Below are positions 33,381-43,355 of a stretch of DNA of 60,488 nucleotides, one piece after another. The stretch spans positions 1-60,488 of the forward strand of contig CACMNZ010000001.1 in the NCBI GenBank assembly GCA_902615165.1, in the 5' to 3' direction. The DNA is from an uncultured Prochlorococcus sp. Lineage in GTDB: Bacteria > Cyanobacteriota > Cyanobacteriia > PCC-6307 > Cyanobiaceae. The notes below the pieces were generated by a model. The model was given only the letters and a program-made list of their open reading frames with translations, ran no database searches and had not been told where the DNA came from. Position numbers and translations under genes: made by a program. Each line of letters begins with the position of its first letter. Within the stretch, counting starts at the first letter, position 1.

Positions 33381-34556
33381 GTGATACTTAAATTTAAAAA
33401 TAACTATAGTAAATGTTGCCTGATTACTCTTTTATTTATTTGTGTTTTTCAGAGTGAAAGTGTTTTTGCTTCGAGAGAACCAATCATTAGAGTTTTGATA
33501 TCAAAAAATAACAATTTAAGGATCAGATCAGATAGATCAATTCCTTTAACCATAGAGGGTAAATTTTTTTCAAGCAAAAGAATAAAAGGTCTAACTTTGA
33601 AAAATGAGAAAAATAGAAAGATTTTGTATTTTGATAAGAACAAACAAAAAAAATATGACTTAAAAAGTAATCAAAAATTTCAAGTGAGTTCTTCCGATGG
33701 AAGAGGTATTTGGGTAGGTCAGAAGAGATTTGCTGGTAAGCTTAATCTCTTTGTACTTGACTCCGAAATATTGGTAGTAAATGTTTTAGGAATAGAAAAA
33801 TACCTTAATAGCGTAGTGGGTTCAGAAATGCCAACAAAATGGCCTATTGAAGCATTAAAGGCACAAGCAATTGCCTCAAGAACTTATGCTTTAAAGCAAA
33901 AGGGAAATAATTTATTTGATATAGATTCAACCCAGAAAAATCAAGTCTATAATGGCTTGGAATCAAGAACTTATAAAACTATCAGAGCCGTTAAAAGTAC
34001 AAGATCTTTGGTCTTAACGTATAAAAATAAATTAATTAATGCTTTGTTTCATAGCAGCTCAGGTGGAATGACAGAAAATAGTCAAGATGTATGGAAGAAT
34101 AAATATCCATATTTATCAAGTGTGAAAGATTTTGATAAAAATAATCCTAAATTTAGATGGCAAAAAAAAATTTCGAGTAATGAATTAATAAATTTATTTC
34201 CAAAGATTGGAGGTTTAAAAAATATAGAGATTCTAGATATTACTAGTACAGGGAGGGTAAAAAATTTAAAACTTATTGGGGCTTATAGTTCTGACCAAAT
34301 GTCTGGGGTGGATTTTAGAAAAAGATTAGGCCTGAACAGTAATTTTATCAGATTTAAATTTTTTGAGGAAGAATTAAAAAACAATACTCCTCAAAAGAAA
34401 GGGTTGATAATTTTTGGACAAGGATCAGGTCATGGAGTAGGAATGAGTCAGTGGGGGGCTAAATATCTGGCGTCTAGAGGCCAAAAAGCTGAAAGAATAT
34501 TAAGGCATTTTTATAAGGGTGTGCAGATTAAACCTTTTAGAAAAGATTACCTATAG
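33381..34556 (+). CDS. SpoIID/LytB domain protein
   Basis: The protein has an N-terminal signal sequence (CCLITLLFICVFQSESVFA), then a SpoIID core: EKYLNSVVGSEMPTKWPIEA (about 136-155), LKAQAIASRTYALK (about 156-169), FHSSSGGMTENSQDVW and the C-terminal GQGSGHGVGMSQWGAKYLAS. SpoIID proteins are lytic transglycosylases that cut glycan strands of peptidoglycan; in cyanobacteria the cellular role is open. The catalytic Glu in GSEMP is present. GTG start, 391 residues. Confidence 0.88.
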   Translation: MILKFKNNYSKCCLITLLFICVFQSESVFASREPIIRVLISKNNNLRIRSDRSIPLTIEGKFFSSKRIKGLTLKNEKNRKILYFDKNKQKKYDLKSNQKFQVSSSDGRGIWVGQKRFAGKLNLFVLDSEILVVNVLGIEKYLNSVVGSEMPTKWPIEALKAQAIASRTYALKQKGNNLFDIDSTQKNQVYNGLESRTYKTIRAVKSTRSLVLTYKNKLINALFHSSSGGMTENSQDVWKNKYPYLSSVKDFDKNNPKFRWQKKISSNELINLFPKIGGLKNIEILDITSTGRVKNLKLIGAYSSDQMSGVDFRKRLGLNSNFIRFKFFEEELKNNTPQKKGLIIFGQGSGHGVGMSQWGAKYLASRGQKAERILRHFYKGVQIKPFRKDYL

Positions 34557-34559
34557 AAG

Positions 34560-35477
34560 TTATTTAGCATTGAGAACTAATTTTGGATTTATATTAGATA
34601 AATCTTTATTTAAGAAGCCAATCCCAAGCAGTATTTGTTTTTTATCTATTACTTTTATGGGTTTTTTGTAGTCAAAAGATTTTTTTTCCTGGAAGTAATT
34701 AATATCAACTCTAATTGCTCTTCCTGTTTGCCAAAAATTGATTTGTTCTTCGGTAGTTAGGATAAATGATGAAATGTGATTAAGAGCAGAAATTGTTGGA
34801 ATAATAAAATTTTTCGAGTTTTTTTTATCTTTTTCGATATCAGATATTTTTATCGAGTTTTGTTCATCAAATCCACAAGCTGAAATTCTTTTTAGTTGTA
34901 GAAGGCAACCCTCGGAATTAAGAATTTCTCCTAAATCTCTTGCAATTGCTCTTATGTATGTGCCAGCTGAACATTTGATTTTTATTTCTATGATTCCATT
35001 TATTTGGTCCCATTTCATTAAAGTAAGTTCGTCTATTTTTACTTCTCTTGGTGCTAATTCAAAAACTTCATTCCTGAAAGATTTCTTATAAGCTCTCTCA
35101 CCATTAACGTGCACACTAGATACTTTCGGCGGAATTTGTTTAATAATTCCTCTAAATCTATTTAAGTATTGATCTAATTTTTCATCACTGATTTTAGGCC
35201 AACTTCTTTGATTAATTATTTCTCCGTGAATATCATCAGTGTTAGTTCTTATCCCTAATTTAATTTGTCCTATGTAAGTTTTACCCTGAGGGAGATATTG
35301 AATAAATCTTGTTGCACTGCCTATCGCGATTGGTAATATTCCTATAACTTCTGGGTCAAGAGTTCCTGTGTGACCGACCTTTTTCGTATTAAGTAACTTC
35401 CTTATTTGTTTAACACAATCATGTGAAGTACATCCTTTATCTTTATTAATTACTAAGAATCCATCTTTAGTTTCCAT
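34560..35477 (-). CDS. truB: tRNA pseudouridine-55 synthase
   Basis: Makes pseudouridine 55 in the T-loop of tRNAs. Catalytic Asp41 sits in [19 protein letters not shown], with the usual Ala-Thr before Gly replaced by Val-Ile. [19 protein letters not shown] (about 164-182) is the conserved TruB core. 305 residues. It converges on the SpoIID gene with a 3-base gap between stops. ATG start. Confidence 0.92.
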   Translation of the reverse strand: METKDGFLVINKDKGCTSHDCVKQIRKLLNTKKVGHTGTLDPEVIGILPIAIGSATRFIQYLPQGKTYIGQIKLGIRTNTDDIHGEIINQRSWPKISDEKLDQYLNRFRGIIKQIPPKVSSVHVNGERAYKKSFRNEVFELAPREVKIDELTLMKWDQINGIIEIKIKCSAGTYIRAIARDLGEILNSEGCLLQLKRISACGFDEQNSIKISDIEKDKKNSKNFIIPTISALNHISSFILTTEEQINFWQTGRAIRVDINYFQEKKSFDYKKPIKVIDKKQILLGIGFLNKDLSNINPKLVLNAK

Positions 35478-35552
35478 TTTTAATATTAAGAATACTTTGA
35501 GAAAGATTTATAACCATCCTATGATTTTGATATTGGAAATTAGAGAAAGAAA

Positions 35553-36293
35553 TTGAAAAACAATAATTTTATTTTAAAAGAGTTTTTAGACAATGCTTTT
35601 AATTTGAAATCACATTTAATGGAATACTTATCTATTAGAGAATGTGATTTAGATGGATTCCTTGCACATGCAAAGATGAATTTAGCAAATTCACATCCTG
35701 GAGATGCTTTGAATGATGTTTCAGATTTTTATACTGAAATAGTTGGAGATAGGCATGTAGCAGAGTTAGCTGCTTGGCACATCACAAGCAAGGACTACAT
35801 CGCTGATACTTTAAAACTTCAGCAGAGATTTTCTAGAGATTTAGTTTTAGATTTTGGAGGAGGTATTGGAACGCATGCTCTAGCTAACGCTATGTCTTCA
35901 AAAGTTGAGCATGTTTTTTTTGTAGATATTAATGAGACAAATAGAAACTTTGTTGAATACAGGGCTAAGGAATTAAAAGTCGAAAAAAAACTTACTTTTT
36001 GCAAGACAATTAAAGACACACAAATATCTAAATTTGATACGATAGTTTGCCTAGATGTTTTGGAACATCTTGCTGATCCAGCTTCTCAAATTGAGATTTT
36101 CAATGAGTTTATGGATCCTAATTCTATTGCTTTATTTAATTGGTATTTTTTTAAAGGAGAAAAAAATGAATATCCGTTTCATATCGACGACATTCAAATT
36201 GTTGAAAAGTTTTTTGAGACTTTGCAATCAAATTTTTTAGAAGTATTTCATCCTATTCTTATAACTACAAGAGCTTATAAGAAAATTAGATAA
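35553..36293 (+). CDS. Class I SAM-dependent methyltransferase
   Basis: SAM motif [16 protein letters not shown] (about 96-110), motif II acidic VFFVDINE (about 121-128) and motif [17 protein letters not shown] (about 158-172) form a Methyltransf_11/12-type domain, preceded by about 90 residues of helical sequence. The substrate is unknown. TTG start. Its end overlaps the rpmA stop region by 8 bases on the other strand. Confidence 0.82.
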   Translation: MKNNNFILKEFLDNAFNLKSHLMEYLSIRECDLDGFLAHAKMNLANSHPGDALNDVSDFYTEIVGDRHVAELAAWHITSKDYIADTLKLQQRFSRDLVLDFGGGIGTHALANAMSSKVEHVFFVDINETNRNFVEYRAKELKVEKKLTFCKTIKDTQISKFDTIVCLDVLEHLADPASQIEIFNEFMDPNSIALFNWYFFKGEKNEYPFHIDDIQIVEKFFETLQSNFLEVFHPILITTRAYKKIR

Positions 36294-36546
36294 CTACATT
36301 AACTCTTTTTCTATTTCTTAAATTTCTTTTAATGCTTTCGAAACTTACGGTGCCTTCTTTTAGTGCAAAAAGCGTGTCATCTTTACCTTTACCAACATTG
36401 TTGCCAGGCAAAAATGATGTACCCCTTTGACGAATTAAAATTGATCCGGCAGTTACTTTTTCTCCCCCATAAGCTTTTACACCCAGTCTTTTGGAATTTG
36501 AATCTCTACCGTTTCTAGTAGAACCTGTTCCTTTTTTATGTGCCAT
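36286..36546 (-). CDS. rpmA: 50S ribosomal protein L27
   Basis: The 86-residue basic protein starts [20 protein letters not shown] and continues [20 protein letters not shown], the L27 signature. There is no N-terminal cleaved extension of the Firmicute type, so the N-tail reaches the peptidyl-transferase centre directly. Nine bases downstream of rplU, the standard L21-L27 operon order. Confidence 0.97.
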   Translation of the reverse strand: MAHKKGTGSTRNGRDSNSKRLGVKAYGGEKVTAGSILIRQRGTSFLPGNNVGKGKDDTLFALKEGTVSFESIKRNLRNRKRVNVVI

Positions 36547-36555
36547 TAGAAATGA

Positions 36556-36996
36556 TTAATTTGTAGATTTTTCAGATTTTGGTTTAGTTTCCTTTTTGAC
36601 AGTTTCTTTTTTTGAAGAAGACTTAGGAGCGCTTTTACCTATTGATATAGATTTTACCATAACTCTTGTAAGTTCTTGTCTATGTCCCATTTTTCTTCTT
36701 GTCTTTTTTTTCGGACGCATTTTGTATACAAGAATTTTCTTATCTCTTTTATGGGAGACTACCTCTAATTCAATTTTTGCATCCTTAATGTAAGGTTTTC
36801 CAACAGTAATAGAATCTTTGTCTTTTAAAAGTAGAACTTTTTCTAGTGTTATCTTATCCTTCTCATTTGCATTTATCCTGTCTATGTCATAGTATCTGTT
36901 AACTTCAAACCAAAACTGTTGACCTGAAGTTTCTGCTATTGCATACAATTCATTACTTTCAGAAGAATTGTTTGAGGAGTTTTTAGAATTTGTCAT
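36556..36996 (-). CDS. rplU: 50S ribosomal protein L21 with extended ends
   Basis: The L21 core runs from YAIAETSGQQFWFEVNRYYD (about 18-37) through KILVYKMRPKKKTRRKMGHR (about 88-107). The protein is 146 residues, longer than the usual 100-105: a Ser/Asn-rich leader of about 16 residues and a Lys/Ser-rich C-terminal tail of about 30 (KSSSKKETVKKETKPKSEKS). Both are disordered and probably lie on the ribosome surface. First gene of the L21-L27 operon, divergent from kaiB. Confidence 0.95.
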   Translation of the reverse strand: MTNSKNSSNNSSESNELYAIAETSGQQFWFEVNRYYDIDRINANEKDKITLEKVLLLKDKDSITVGKPYIKDAKIELEVVSHKRDKKILVYKMRPKKKTRRKMGHRQELTRVMVKSISIGKSAPKSSSKKETVKKETKPKSEKSTN

Positions 36997-37014
36997 ATCT
37001 TAAAGACGCTATTA

Positions 37015-37041
37015 GGCTCAAATTAATAATTTGATTAAGCC
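37015..37041 (-). promoter_or_regulatory. Possible leader hairpin of rplU
   Basis: Just upstream of rplU the minus strand can fold GGCTTAATCAAATT-ATT-AATTTGAGCC (outer GGCT/AGCC, inner CAAATT/AATTTG, with an internal bulge). Ribosomal-protein leaders often fold for autogenous control, but this one matches no named family by eye. Confidence 0.3.
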
Positions 37042-37139
37042 CAATAAGCAATCATAATAGTTTGTTTATTTTCTTATTTTGTAGTGTAATAAGTCAAGGG
37101 TTGTTTTAAATCTTTTATATCTATTCAGGAACTACAACA

Positions 37140-37457
37140 ATGGCAGCAAGGAAAACATATATTTTAAAACTCTATGTTGCTGGAAATACTCCTAATTCGA
37201 TGAGAGCTTTAAATACCTTAAGAGAAATTTTAGATAATGAATTCAAAGGAGTTTATGCTTTGAAGGTTATCGATGTACTTAAGCAACCACAACTTGCAGA
37301 AGAGGATAAAATTTTAGCCACTCCAACATTAGCTAAAATTTTACCGCCACCAGTGAGAAAAATAATAGGTGATCTTTCAGATAGAGAGAAAGTTTTAATT
37401 GGTTTAGATCTACTTTTTGATGAATTAACTGAAACTGAATATAGTGGAGATAAATAA
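37140..37457 (+). CDS. kaiB: Circadian clock protein KaiB
   Basis: Fold-switching clock protein that binds phosphorylated KaiC. The 105-residue sequence has the thioredoxin-like opening [20 protein letters not shown], and [20 protein letters not shown] (about 60-79), including the conserved proline-rich switch region. Normal length. It lies 64 bases before kaiC. Upstream, where kaiA sits in other cyanobacteria, only 143 bases separate it from rplU. Confidence 0.96.
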   Translation: MAARKTYILKLYVAGNTPNSMRALNTLREILDNEFKGVYALKVIDVLKQPQLAEEDKILATPTLAKILPPPVRKIIGDLSDREKVLIGLDLLFDELTETEYSGDK

Positions 37458-37521
37458 TATATAAAACTTTTAAAATTAGAATTAAATTCAAAATTTATTT
37501 TTTTTTAATTAGCACAAACTT

Positions 37522-39051
37522 ATGAATGATAAGAAATTTGGCAAATCAAATAAAATGCAAGTCCAAAAATTACCAACTGGTATAGAAGGTTTTGATGATG
37601 TCTGTAGGGGTGGTTTGCCTGTATCTCGAAGTACACTCGTTAGTGGTACTTCAGGAACTGGTAAAACTGTTTTTTCTCTGCAATACCTACACCATGGGAT
37701 TTGTAATTTTGATGAGCCTGGAATCTTTGTAACATTTGAGGAATCACCTTTAGATATTATTAGAAATGCCGCAAGTTTTGGTTGGGATTTACAAGAATTA
37801 ATTGATCAAAATAAACTTTTTATTTTGGATGCATCTCCTGATCCAGATGGTCAGGATGTGGCTGGTAACTTTGACTTGTCTGGTCTTATTGAGAGAATTA
37901 GTTATGCAATTAGAAAATATAAAGCTAAAAGAGTTGCAATAGATTCAATCACTGCTGTCTTTCAACAGTATGATGCTATTTACGTTGTTAGAAGGGAAAT
38001 ATTTAGATTGATAGCAAGATTAAAAGAAATAGGTGTGACAACAGTTATGACTACAGAAAGAGTTGATGATTACGGACCAATTGCTAGATATGGTGTAGAA
38101 GAATTCGTATCTGATAATGTTGTTTTATTAAGAAATGTTCTTGAGTCAGAGAAGAGGAGAAGAACTCTAGAAGTTTTGAAGTTAAGAGGTACTGTCCATA
38201 TGAAAGGTGAATATCCATTCACTATGGGAATTGATGGAATAAGTGTGTTTGCCCTAGGAGCTATGAGATTAACGCAGAGATCATCAAATATTAGGATTAG
38301 CTCCGGAGTTATAGATCTTGATGATATGTGTGGTGGTGGATATTTTCAAGATTCCATCATTCTCGCCACTGGAGCTACGGGTACAGGCAAAACAATGCTC
38401 GTATCAAAATTTGTTGAAGATGCTTACAACAATAATGAAAGAGCAATACTTTTTGCATATGAAGAATCTAGGGCTCAATTGCTAAGGAATGCGACTAGCT
38501 GGGGAATAGATTTTGAAAAAATGGAGAGTGATGGTTTATTAAAAATTATTTGCGCATATCCTGAATCAACTGGTTTAGAAGATCACTTGCAAATTATTAA
38601 AACGCAAATTAATCAATTTAAACCAAAAAGAATGGCAATTGATTCTCTTTCTGCATTAGCCAGAGGTGTAAGTTTGAATGCATTCAGACAGTTTGTAATT
38701 GCTGTAACCGGTTATACAAAACAAGAGGAGATAGCAGGCTTTTTTACTAATACTGCTGAAGAATTTATGGGAAGCCATTCTATAACTGATTCTCATATCT
38801 CAACTATTACAGATACTATATTGTTGCTTCAATATGTAGAAATAAAAGGAGAGATGGCACGAGCTTTGAATGTTTTTAAAATGCGTGGATCCTGGCATGA
38901 TAAACGTATAAGAGAATTTATCATTACAAATAGTGGCCCAGAAATAAAAGATTCTTTTTCTAATTTTGAACAAATATTTAGTGGTGCCCCTCACAGAGTT
39001 GTACCTGATCAAAATGTTCAAAATGTTTTTAAAGGATTAGATAATAATTAG
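37522..39051 (+). CDS. kaiC: Circadian clock ATPase/autokinase KaiC
   Basis: Double-domain RecA-like hexameric ATPase. CI: Walker A GTSGTGKT (42-49) and catalytic glutamates in TFEES (71-75). CII: Walker A GATGTGKT (284-291) and YEES (313-316). The autophosphorylation pair Ser427-Thr428 sits in ITDSHISTITDTILLLQYVE. At 509 residues it is about ten shorter than the Synechococcus elongatus protein, with a different C-terminal tail. Because KaiA is absent, the phosphorylation rhythm is probably driven by light/dark (hourglass) instead of free running, as known for Prochlorococcus. ATG start. Confidence 0.97.
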   Translation: MNDKKFGKSNKMQVQKLPTGIEGFDDVCRGGLPVSRSTLVSGTSGTGKTVFSLQYLHHGICNFDEPGIFVTFEESPLDIIRNAASFGWDLQELIDQNKLFILDASPDPDGQDVAGNFDLSGLIERISYAIRKYKAKRVAIDSITAVFQQYDAIYVVRREIFRLIARLKEIGVTTVMTTERVDDYGPIARYGVEEFVSDNVVLLRNVLESEKRRRTLEVLKLRGTVHMKGEYPFTMGIDGISVFALGAMRLTQRSSNIRISSGVIDLDDMCGGGYFQDSIILATGATGTGKTMLVSKFVEDAYNNNERAILFAYEESRAQLLRNATSWGIDFEKMESDGLLKIICAYPESTGLEDHLQIIKTQINQFKPKRMAIDSLSALARGVSLNAFRQFVIAVTGYTKQEEIAGFFTNTAEEFMGSHSITDSHISTITDTILLLQYVEIKGEMARALNVFKMRGSWHDKRIREFIITNSGPEIKDSFSNFEQIFSGAPHRVVPDQNVQNVFKGLDNN

Positions 39052-41114
39052 ATAATTTGTTTAATTTCAGAACTTGAAAAAGAATCTGAATTATTAATAG
39101 ATTTTGTCAATAATTCATCTTTATCAGATTGTGCTAGAGCTAAATCAAACCAGAAAGTTGTTCCTACTCCTAATTCACTAGCCATACGAATCTCTCCACC
39201 ATGTTTTTCAATTATTCCCCGCACTATAGATAAACCTAAACCGGTACCTTGCTCAGTATGAACAGAATTCTCTACTCTATAAAAACGATCAAATATCTTT
39301 TCTTGATCAGCTTGAGATATTCCTGAGCCAGTATCAGCAATCTCAATTCTTACTTTTGGTAGTGGTGAAACTAATTCACATTGAGGGGCTGCATCATTTT
39401 TAATACTTGGAGGCAAAGCAGGACAGGAATCTGGCCAAGTATAAGCTCTTATAATTAGGGAGCTGTTTTTTGGACTAAATTTCAATCCATTACCCAGCAA
39501 ATTATCAAAAACCTGTAAAAGCAAATCAAAATTTCCAAGAATTGGAGGAATAGTTTCCTCTATATCATGAGCTAATGAAACATTTTTTTCTGTAGCATTA
39601 AGTCTATAATTTCTAAGAGTCTGCTCTATCGCTGGTTTTATGTCCATTTGCTCTAGCTGAACAATTTTCCCAGACTCCAATCTTGATAAATCTAATACAT
39701 CATTTACAAGTCTTGTTAACCTATCAGTCTCCGAATTTGCAATTCCTAAAAATTCTATTTGTTCTTCATCTGAAAGCTGATCTTTTAAATCATGTAAAGT
39801 CTCTACGTAACTTTTGATATTAAAAAGTGGAGTCCTTAATTCGTGCGAAACATTACTTATAAATCTATTTTGAGCTGCATTCAGTTCAACTTCTCTAGTT
39901 AAATCTTGAATTGTTACGGCAATTCCTTTTAATTCAACTTTATTTGTATCTAAAACTGATTGCAAGACAATTCTTAAGGTTCTTGCTGGTTCTCCTAAAC
40001 TGAATCTTAAATCGTCCTTTTCCTTTTCTCTGTTTAGGATAGATTCTATATTTGTATGTAAGTCGTTAGATAAAATTTCGGGGATTTCATTTAAAAAATG
40101 TTTACCCTCTAAGAATCTACCCTCCCAACGAAATAATCTCTTTGCTGTTGGATTTGTAAGTACAATCTTGCCTTGTGAGTCCAATAATATTGCACCATCA
40201 GCCATTGTAGCTATGAGGGATTGCTGTTTGATTTGTTCAGCTTTTAGTTCTTCTATATTAGCTTCGTCATAATTTTCTAACTGGGTGGCCATTCGATTAA
40301 ATCCATTTAAAAGTTCTCCTAGATCACCTGTCATAGGTAAAGAAATTCTGGACTTAAAATTTCCTCTGGAAATTTCTCTAACACCTCTTACTAACTCTCT
40401 GACGGGTCTTGTAATTGTTAGTGCATTGAAAACAGCTCCAAGTATTACTAAAACCCAAATAGAGATAAAAACTGCAATGGTTACTTCTCTAGTTAAGGCA
40501 GCACTGGCTAGTGCTTTTTTATTAGGTGTGACTCCCAAAGCTAAAGTTCCAAGATATTTGCCTTTCCACAACATAGGAACAAATACATCTGTTACTTGAC
40601 CTTGAGGTGTCGCATGCTGCCTAACCAAAGGGAATTGTGGCCTCTTCTTTAATTCTGAGGGCAATTTTAATCTTCTAGTGAGCTGAAACTGACTGTCTGA
40701 GCTTGTCGGTGTTGCACTTATCGGTATCCCAAGTTGAACAATATCTTCAGCATCAGTAAAGAATATATAACGCAGGTTTCTACTAGATCTCCAAAACTTT
40801 TCAGCTACGTTTGAAATTTCTTTTTTTTGGTTATTAGCGACTAATTCTGTAACATTCCCAGATAACAATAAGCCAAGATCTCGAGCATATCTGGTATCAT
40901 TCATCCCTGCATCTCTTTGAATACTATTTAATGCAAAAAAAGTTATTCCTGTCATTAAGAGGCTTACAACAAGAGTTGCAATAGCTAATAACTTTGTTCT
41001 TAAACTAAACCTGCTCCACCATGCAAGGAGTCCATTAATCAAATAGTTACTATTTATATCTTCATTATCATTAATGTTATATTTTCTACTTTCTTGATTA
41101 TTGCTATCCACCAT
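39048..41114 (-). CDS. nblS: Two-component sensor histidine kinase, NblS/Hik33/DspA type
   Basis: Membrane sensor of light and redox stress that controls hli and photosynthesis genes in other cyanobacteria. Order: membrane segment (about 41-63), extracytoplasmic sensor (about 65-205), second membrane segment (about 211-232), HAMP (about 234-283), PAS (about 296-405), HisKA with His424 in SNVSHELRTPLFNIKSY, and HATPase with DNLLGNGLKFSP, IADTGSGIS and GTGLGLSIVRG. 688 residues, full length. It overlaps the kaiC stop by 3 bases tail to tail and follows purD by 4 bases, so it is transcribed with purD. Confidence 0.92.
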   Translation of the reverse strand: MVDSNNQESRKYNINDNEDINSNYLINGLLAWWSRFSLRTKLLAIATLVVSLLMTGITFFALNSIQRDAGMNDTRYARDLGLLLSGNVTELVANNQKKEISNVAEKFWRSSRNLRYIFFTDAEDIVQLGIPISATPTSSDSQFQLTRRLKLPSELKKRPQFPLVRQHATPQGQVTDVFVPMLWKGKYLGTLALGVTPNKKALASAALTREVTIAVFISIWVLVILGAVFNALTITRPVRELVRGVREISRGNFKSRISLPMTGDLGELLNGFNRMATQLENYDEANIEELKAEQIKQQSLIATMADGAILLDSQGKIVLTNPTAKRLFRWEGRFLEGKHFLNEIPEILSNDLHTNIESILNREKEKDDLRFSLGEPARTLRIVLQSVLDTNKVELKGIAVTIQDLTREVELNAAQNRFISNVSHELRTPLFNIKSYVETLHDLKDQLSDEEQIEFLGIANSETDRLTRLVNDVLDLSRLESGKIVQLEQMDIKPAIEQTLRNYRLNATEKNVSLAHDIEETIPPILGNFDLLLQVFDNLLGNGLKFSPKNSSLIIRAYTWPDSCPALPPSIKNDAAPQCELVSPLPKVRIEIADTGSGISQADQEKIFDRFYRVENSVHTEQGTGLGLSIVRGIIEKHGGEIRMASELGVGTTFWFDLALAQSDKDELLTKSINNSDSFSSSEIKQII

Positions 41115-41118
41115 AAGC

Positions 41119-42450
41119 TTAATTCTCCTTAGACAAGTTTTTTCTGACTTGATGACCTATGTCATTTCTAAAAAAAATACCTTCAAAATGAATTTCTTTT
41201 AAATTTTTGTATGCTTTTTCAAAAACCATATCGAAATCTTTACCTTGACAGACAATACTTAAGACTCTTCCTCCATCTGTTAATAATTTTCCATTATCAC
41301 TTAAAGAAGTGCCTGAGTCGAAAATTTGACAATCATTTAAGTCGATTTTACCTATTTTTATTGGAAAGCCAGTTTTATATGAGTGAGGATAACCATTGGA
41401 GGTCGCTATTACACAACCACTAACTTTATCTGAAGTATTAATTTTTTCATCCCCGATTAAATTACCCATTGAGCATTTTTCTAAAAGAAATACAAAATTT
41501 TGATCCATTAAGGGCATTATTGTTTGGCATTCTGGATCACCAAATCTGCAATTATATTCTATAACTTTAGGCCCAGATTTTGTGATCATTAACCCAAAAT
41601 AAATCACTCCTCTATAGTCAATATTCCTATTTTTTAGTTCATTGATTGTAGGTTCAATGATCTCTTTAATAATTCTATGAAGGTAATCTTCTGTTAGTAA
41701 TGGGGCAGGAGAATAAGCTCCCATACCCCCTGTATTTGGGCCTTTATCTCTCTCGTTAAGTCGTTTATGATCTTGGGCGGTTGGAAGTAATGTATATCTC
41801 TCTCCATCGCATAAAGCAAAAACTGAAACTTCTGGCCCTTCAATTTTTTCTTCTAGGACAACTACATTACCATTGTTGCCAAATCTACCATTGAAAATTG
41901 ATTCTGCTGCTTTAAAACATTCATCTTTTGAATTAGGAATAAAAACACCTTTACCTGACGCTAGACCATCAGCTTTTACTACAGGTGGATTTGATAATGA
42001 ATTGATAATTTTTTTCGCCTCTTCTAAAGAATTGACTTTCCAAAAGTTTGCAGTTGGAATATTTGCGTCTTGCATAAATTCCTTCGCCCAAGATTTGCTG
42101 TATTCTAATTTTGCTCCATCTTTATTAGGACCAAATACTTTAAAATGTTTTTTGCGAAGAAAATCAGCTAATCCTTTTGCAAGAGGTATTTCTGGTCCGA
42201 TTACAGTTAAATCTATCTTGAGGAAATCAAGCTTTTCTACTAGTTCATTTTTATTATTTATATCAATTTTAATTCTTTTACATTTATTTATTCTTTCTGA
42301 ACCGGCGTTGCCAGGTATTAAATAAACTTTTTTAACTAATTCATTTTTTTGAATTGCCCATGCCAAAGAGTTTTCTCTCCCGCCATTTCCAATTATTAAG
42401 ATATTCTCTAACCTATTATAAGTTCTAGAACTTTGTGAATGAATTATCAT
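41119..42450 (-). CDS. purD: Phosphoribosylamine--glycine ligase
   Basis: Purine synthesis step 2, ATP-dependent joining of phosphoribosylamine and glycine. N-terminal ILIIGNGGRENSLAWAIQKN, the ATP-grasp region PPVVKADGLASGKGVFIPNS (about 153-172) and GPNTGGMGAYSPAP (about 237-250), then NCRFGDPECQTIMPL are the family markers. 443 residues. The next gene, nblS, begins 4 bases after its stop. Divergent from purC, which encodes a later step of the same pathway. Confidence 0.95.
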   Translation of the reverse strand: MIIHSQSSRTYNRLENILIIGNGGRENSLAWAIQKNELVKKVYLIPGNAGSERINKCKRIKIDINNKNELVEKLDFLKIDLTVIGPEIPLAKGLADFLRKKHFKVFGPNKDGAKLEYSKSWAKEFMQDANIPTANFWKVNSLEEAKKIINSLSNPPVVKADGLASGKGVFIPNSKDECFKAAESIFNGRFGNNGNVVVLEEKIEGPEVSVFALCDGERYTLLPTAQDHKRLNERDKGPNTGGMGAYSPAPLLTEDYLHRIIKEIIEPTINELKNRNIDYRGVIYFGLMITKSGPKVIEYNCRFGDPECQTIMPLMDQNFVFLLEKCSMGNLIGDEKINTSDKVSGCVIATSNGYPHSYKTGFPIKIGKIDLNDCQIFDSGTSLSDNGKLLTDGGRVLSIVCQGKDFDMVFEKAYKNLKEIHFEGIFFRNDIGHQVRKNLSKEN

Positions 42451-42579
42451 TTATTTGTTTTTTTATGGTTATGAGGTTTCAATGAATAATCAGTTAAAAT
42501 AAAATCATTTGAAGTTGAACTCTAATAATTATAATAATTACAAAAATTACTTTAGTAACCATAATGAGGTTTTAAATTA

Positions 42580-43317
42580 ATGAAAAATAAATATGATTTG
42601 ATATATGAAGGGAAAGCAAAAAAAGTATTTACTCATGATGACCTAGATAAAGTAAAAATTGTATTTAAAGATGATGCTACAGCTTTTAATGCTCTGAAAA
42701 AAGAAAAATTTGAAGGTAAAGGCAAACTTAATTGCCTTATAAGTGCAAGAATTTTTGAGATTCTCATTAAGAAGAATATTCCAACTCATTTTATTGAACT
42801 TGAAAATGAAAATACAATGATTGCAAAAAAAATCAAAGTAATTCCTTTAGAAATTGTCTTAAGAAATACTGCCTATGGTTCTTTATGTAAACAAACGACT
42901 ATCAAACCTGGAACCTACCTTTCTAAACCATTAATTGATATTTATCTTAAAAATGATGAACTCAATGATCCCCTTCTTACAAAAGATAGAATCGAATTAA
43001 TGAGTATATTAAGCTCGGATGATTTAGAGTTAATAATTAATTTAACGTTAAGAATTAATTTAATCCTGAAAAGTTTTTTTAAAAATATTCAACTTAAACT
43101 TGTGGATTTCAAGTTGGAATTTGGTTATGATTCTGAAAATAACATTCTTCTCGGGGACGAAATAAGTCCTGATAATTGTAGATTATGGGATCTAAACCAA
43201 AAAAATGATATAATTGTAAGCCTAGATAAAGATAGATTTAGGAATGATTTAGGTGGTCTAATTGAAGCTTATAATGAAATTCATAAAAGAATAAACAATT
43301 TTCTTCTATCCAATTAA
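42580..43317 (+). CDS. purC: SAICAR synthase
   Basis: Joins aspartate to CAIR in purine synthesis. YEGKAKKVFTHDDLDKVKIV at the N-terminus, ELENENTMIAKKIKVIPLEI with VLRNTAYGSLC (about 74-104) and LLGDEISPDNCRLWD (about 189-203) are PurC signatures. 245 residues, stand-alone single-domain form. ATG start. It begins the plus-strand run leading into bamA. Confidence 0.95.
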   Translation: MKNKYDLIYEGKAKKVFTHDDLDKVKIVFKDDATAFNALKKEKFEGKGKLNCLISARIFEILIKKNIPTHFIELENENTMIAKKIKVIPLEIVLRNTAYGSLCKQTTIKPGTYLSKPLIDIYLKNDELNDPLLTKDRIELMSILSSDDLELIINLTLRINLILKSFFKNIQLKLVDFKLEFGYDSENNILLGDEISPDNCRLWDLNQKNDIIVSLDKDRFRNDLGGLIEAYNEIHKRINNFLLSN

Positions 43318-43355
43318 ATAAAAAAAATGACTTATTTATCTTAATCAAAAATATT

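Noticed and set aside
40285..42325. Long plus-strand frames (for example 40285-40599 and 41873-42325) in nblS and purD
   Set aside because: Antisense to full-length, motif-rich genes; their composition is that of reverse-complement shadows.
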